A program made the position numbers and the translations under genes. From Montifringilla adamsi (Eukaryota; Chordata; Aves; Passeriformes; Passeridae), in assembly GCA_017590115.1 (NCBI GenBank), contig JAGGNK010010226.1:2701732-2765731 (forward strand): a DNA stretch of 64,000 bases. Reading direction: 5' to 3'. Each line of letters starts with the position of its first letter. The first letter of the stretch is position 1. Positions 59,073-64,000 of the stretch are shown here, in pieces. Below the pieces are notes generated by a model. That model did no database searches and had not been told where the DNA came from. It saw only the letters and a list, made by a program, of their open reading frames with translations.

Positions 59073-62000
59073 GTATTCCCACACTGTCCACACACTCCAT
59101 CAACACAACTTTTGTTTCTCATGTTCCCAAATACATGTGGAGCACTAATGTGTGAATGCATTGTTTATCACTAAATAAAACACATCTATAATTTATACAT
59201 GTTTACTTTAGGCAACATGATCAGTCAATAACAATCAGTTGTGTTTTTTAAAGGCAGCCAAATTCTTCAGAACTGAGCTGGATGTTACTTGGTTACTTAA
59301 ATTATTTTTCCATGTGAGTCTATTAGCAGCACCTATACTTAGCAAGCACTGAAACAATCATCCACTGTTTTTAAAGACATTTGATGTCAGATATAGAAGT
59401 TTCAGAGGAAACTGCTATGAAAAAGAGCACAGAAAATAAGGTTACTTTTAATTATACACAGAAATTAATATCTAGCACAGAATAACACATTATTGATGTG
59501 TTAATTAAAATATTGTATTCTGAAAGATAAATATATTAGCAAGCCAGAAGGACCTGGCCTTATTTTATTATACTTTAATAGAGAGGAAATAGAGTTAAAC
59601 AGATGGCACTCAGTATTTCTCAATGAATTCAGCATCTGTGAGTACATGTTGCATAAATGCCAATTAAAATGTGTCCGAGTAAATTTAATTCCCTTGCTGA
59701 TAGAATGTAAGCCAACCTAGCTGGCTAAAGATCAAGGTTAACTTTAATCATCTGCTCAACTTGTAGCAAGTTGCTCTCAAATTGTACAGAAATTCCCAGT
59801 GAAATAATAAAACAGCATTCCTATTGATTTGTATCCATTTACATTCATAATTCTCTTCTCAAGTGTTGGGCCAAAGCACAAAGGGGAAAAAAATAGAGTA
59901 CTGTGTGAATCATTTGACAAATCTAAACTGAAGAAAAGTTTCTTTGATTTAAAATGCTTCTGCAGAAACGTTCAGTAGAACTTCTCCTTTGGGTAATTTT
60001 ATGAAGTAATTATTTCAGAAGTGACCTGATGATTTTTATGAGTCACACAAGACACTTTTTAATTTCCTCTACTCTAGTACTGAAAAACTACCACTATCTT
60101 ATATTGTCATCTACATTTTTCAGAGAATGCAAAGTGAATTTTGATTACTATACAATCAAATACAAATAAAAAAAGAGTATACTGAAAAGCTAAAGCAATA
60201 CTGTTATGTAACCCTATAGCAGTTCTAATTTAATTTGGCATTTCACTGTCTTGTAATAAGGCAAAGAAGGACAGAAAAAAACACCTTTGGTATAAAAAAC
60301 CCCCACCAAATACCATCCAAAGGTAAAATTCTGAAAACTTTTGAGATTTTGTGACATATTTCAAGAATTACAAAGTGCAGTCTAGTGGGTTTGTACCCAG
60401 GAAAACTGAGCATCCAACCCCATGAAAACAGAGAAGGCATTTTTGTGATGGTCTGAGCCATCCTTAAAAATCTGGTATCATTGACTAAGCTGGGGCAAAT
60501 GCACACCAAGCAACGCTTGGATCTTTTGCAAAGCTAGTCAATTAAAGTCCCTTTATACATAATCCATGTGTGCAGTCTTTTCCCATACCAATTATTTCAT
60601 GCTGGCAGCATTTTGTTGAGGGAAAAGCCAGTCAGAAACTATAAAACATACAGCCCAACAGCAAATGAAATTAAATGCCAGAAGTGCAAATTACTATCTA
60701 GGAAATGAAATCTGAACTATTCATGCATGTATACATACTAGCAATAAATTAAATTATGGCAGTCGGGGAAAAGACCTAAATGTCATTAGAAAGAGTGCAG
60801 TGGGAACAGTGGTGCCACAATCAGAACACATAAAATAAAAGCTTTCCTTGCAAGTGGGAAAACAAAAGGTTTACTGCTGTTCTCTACAACAGCAGAAATA
60901 AAATGACTCAGCAAGACCTCAATGCATTGTTAGATTATAGAAATCATACTGGATTTTGAACAGTTCAGCAATTCAGCAAAATCCACTTACTGGGCAGTTC
61001 TGCAAGACTGGCTGGGGAAGACATCATTGTGTCTTTTATAGGAGGTCAGTGCTCAACAGAATGCACACAAGAAGCCTCATTTTCAGACCTATTAATCAGC
61101 AAACTATTGAAGCTCTGGCTGGAGAGCACCTGAGACAATCAGGTCCCTAAGCATTTTAATAACCACAAAGAGTAGTACTGGAGAAGAAAGAAAATAAAAA
61201 TAAAAACACCAACACAAAGCCAGGGTCAAGAACAGACATGCTTCCTAAATTAAATTATGAATTGGGTAATATCAGCAGAATTTTCAAATATGAATTTAAA
61301 TAAGTAGGGTTGGTGCACTACTCTTGAGTGCCTTGTCACTCATAGTCCTTTATTGCAACAGAGACCACAGAAGGAACAGTAAAATACTAAAATCTTACGG
61401 TAGTAAGAGGTTCTGTAGTACAACATGACTGACTTTATAATGTACTGGGGAAAGACTCACATGGTCCAAAAAAAAGAAAACTTCTCATTCAAAATAACAC
61501 TACTAGGTAAGTTAATTTCTGAGCAGAGCCAGCATTCAGCACAGAGGAAGGCTGATGGAAACAAAGACAGATGGACAGGCTTGAGGGTGAGCAAACTAAC
61601 AGTGGTGTCCCCTTCAAGCCTTCCCTGGTCCCTAGCTTCCCCTTTTGGGAGAAGCATTTTTGCTTGACTTACCTGAAAAGAGGATTTGTGGGGAAGAGCA
61701 AATTCCAAGGGACAAATGACAGCCCCCAAATATCAGCTTTGTTTTAATCCCCTGCAGGAATGCACCAGCAAAGAGGCAGACGAGGCCTGTGTGCAGCGTT
61801 CTTTTGTGTTTCTTTGGCTGTGCAGTTACTGCTCCTGATTGAAGCTGTGCTTGATTTCTGCACCTGGATAAGTTTCCAACCCTTTTCAGAGGCTTCATAT
61901 CCCTGCACTCAAAAGTTTCACCAAAGTCAGGATGGGTCCATTCTCCCAGTCAGCTGATAACAGATGAATGTCACATACATCACAACAAACTGCAAGACTT

Positions 62001-63334
62001 GTGAGAGTGGATTCCGAGCTTTTGATGGCAGAAGCATCTCCAGATTCACAAACAAGATTCACTACTGATGATTCAGACATATTTTTCACAAAGCTCTTGG
62101 AAAACAAAAGGCAGAGCACCTAACAGGATGGATCAGGCCCTACTAAGCAATAATCCTCACAATGATTGTAATAATACTTGGATTAGATTCTTTACTCCAG
62201 CTTGCAATGTGCAAAATAATACAATCCAACAATTGCTGTAATTCTTTGCAGATGCACAAAGAATAAGCACTTAAAGATTCAACTCAGCAGCTTCCATTGT
62301 TTTCTACTGTAACTATTGCTCTATTTATTCAGAAGAGGTGACCTTCTAGTAACCTTGTACAGTGGCTAGAAATGAATGGAAATTTGACCTCACTTTAAGA
62401 CCTCCATAAAAAGAGTTATACTACAATGATTTTGCATCTTTATATCAGCATGTCAGATAAATATTTTATTTAGTTGCTAACTGGATAATGCATTTTCAAA
62501 ACAACTCACAATGCTGAATGCATTTTTTAAATATATTGCTAAATGAACCACAAATTCAACTAATTTTAAAATATTTAAATATATTTGACATTTAAGAAAT
62601 ATTGGGCATATTTTCCTTAGTGCAAATGCATTAAAAAAGTTTTAACTACCATTAGGAAGCAGTACCTATGAATAATACATTTTTTTCTAATGTCTTTTTA
62701 TGTACACAAAAACATCAATTTGTTCCTAGCTTAAAAGAAATCTAAATTACAGGTAAACCATCTAATGTGTCCCTTACTACCTTTTGGCAAGATTAGTCTA
62801 ATCAGAGTTTTTCCACTAAATTACCCAGATCAACAGAAACCTTGCACAATTATATCCTGCTCTCTAAAACAGCACATGATCTTTCCTCATGTGGGTAATT
62901 GCCAGGGTGGAAAATTGCAGTGAGGATGATGGTACAGATGTTCTTTTTCAGTTGACCAAACAAAATGAAAGAAAACAAGGAATTCCTGTTTCATAATGAA
63001 TTCTATTTAAAGTCCACTGGTTTATACACATTTGCACACACATAAACAAATATAACAGGAATTTTGAACAGATTTTTCTAACGGAAGATTGCATTCTTCT
63101 GTTGATGGTACAGGAAAAGATTAGGTTTTAAGGAAGAGAAAGTATTAAGAAAGCATAAACATGTGGAAAACAAATGTTCAATGTTTGCAACCTGTAAGAA
63201 CGCACACTAGGATACTTCTTAAGTTAAAGCTCATGAAGGGGATTTCAAAGCAGGGTAGTTACACTGGAGCCAGGCTTTTTCACTTGCGAGCATGGACAAA
63301 AGACAAGCAATCTTAGCACTGAGAGAATAAAATT

Positions 63335-63369
63335 TAAAAAAATAAAAAAAATAAAAAAAAAAAAAAAAA
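63335..63369. repeat. A-rich low-complexity tract
   Basis: A run of (A)n with scattered T (AAAAAAATAAAAAAAATAAA...), ending before TCTGCCTGCACCC. It is a low-complexity tract with no recognised element beside it. Confidence 0.9.
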
Positions 63370-64000
63370 TCTGCCTGCACCCATTATTACTGCTGCATTT
63401 ACTGATCCCCATGGCTGGAAGCAGCAATTGCACTTTAGGGGGATGAAGGGAGGTCACAGTGAGTGATGTCCTCTCTGTTCACCAGAGACTGCTGCAGAGC
63501 CACGCTCACACAAGGGACAGCCCATGAAATCTGTTTCCCAGATCTCAGCACCCCCTGCCTTCCTCCTGTCTTGCTCTTCTCTCCCCACAGGTACTTCCTG
63601 CTCTGTATGCCTTGGGGAGCTGTTCTCCATTAGATGCTTGTTCAGTGAGATTGTACCAAATTGTGGGCTTTTTTTTTTTTCTTACCATTAATTATTTTAA
63701 ATTGTACCTAACACCCATCATTAAGCAACGCTGCTGTTAGAGTTGAGGATTTTTAACATTTAGGTTATTTCCAGAACTGCTCTGCTTATTCTCAAACACA
63801 AAGCAAGCAAACAAACAAGGCCTAGCAATTACTTTGCACTGGCTTATATCAGCACCAGTCTTCAATTATGGCAATACAGAGTGATGGAGATTGTTCTACA
63901 GTACAGGGACACCCAACAAAGGTGGGTGTCTATGTCTCAAAAAAAGGAGACATGGAACCAGGCAATGGTGGTGGAGAGCTTAGAAGAACACCTGTCTGAA

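Noticed and set aside
63560..63595. A splice-acceptor-like pyrimidine tract ending in CCCCACAG|GT on the plus strand
   Set aside because: It is on the wrong strand for ROBO1 and no coding sequence follows.

Overview
The window is vertebrate genomic DNA, almost certainly from a bird and plausibly a passerine. It is AT-rich, contains no compact gene arrays, and carries the repeat classes typical of birds: several CR1 LINE fragments and one solo long terminal repeat of a common avian ERVL-like type. The coding content is four short exons on the minus strand. Together they encode the second and third immunoglobulin domains of the axon-guidance receptor ROBO1. Everything else is intron.

Layout in transcription order (minus strand, right to left): 64000-42594 is an intron whose 5' end lies outside the window. 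Exon 42593-42436 is the first half of Ig2, followed by a 26.6 kb intron (42435-15847). Exon 15846-15726 is the second half of Ig2, followed by a 3.2 kb intron. Exon 12547-12409 is the first half of Ig3, followed by a 1.2 kb intron. Exon 11165-11038 is the second half of Ig3, followed by at least 11 kb of intron to the window start. The exons have lengths 158, 121, 139 and 128, and the phases chain as 1-0, 0-1, 1-2, 2-1. They join in frame, and each Ig domain is an exon pair whose total length is a multiple of three. I could not find the Ig1 exon (expected beyond 64000) or the Ig4 exon (expected before position 1).

Repeats: a solo LTR (1040-1632), CR1 fragments at 34155-34580, 42758-43026 and 50285-50965 (all antisense to ROBO1), CR1 3' tails at 28021-28080 and 44549-44605 (sense), a ~120 bp direct repeat at 2899 and 6701, a possible retroviral integrase remnant at 54182-54394, an 86-nt poly(A) tract at 44679 and several simple repeats.

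The most interesting structural feature is a 117-bp inverted repeat, about 98% identical, at 25403-25519 and 26325-26441. Its right arm is flanked by a near-perfect 13-bp direct repeat, suggesting a recent insertion of an inverted local copy. Other notable items are a CpG-dense segment at 34618-34915, two perfect 12-bp-stem hairpins, a 40-nt perfect AT palindrome and a non-consensus splice donor. I found no evidence of a previously undescribed multi-gene system.
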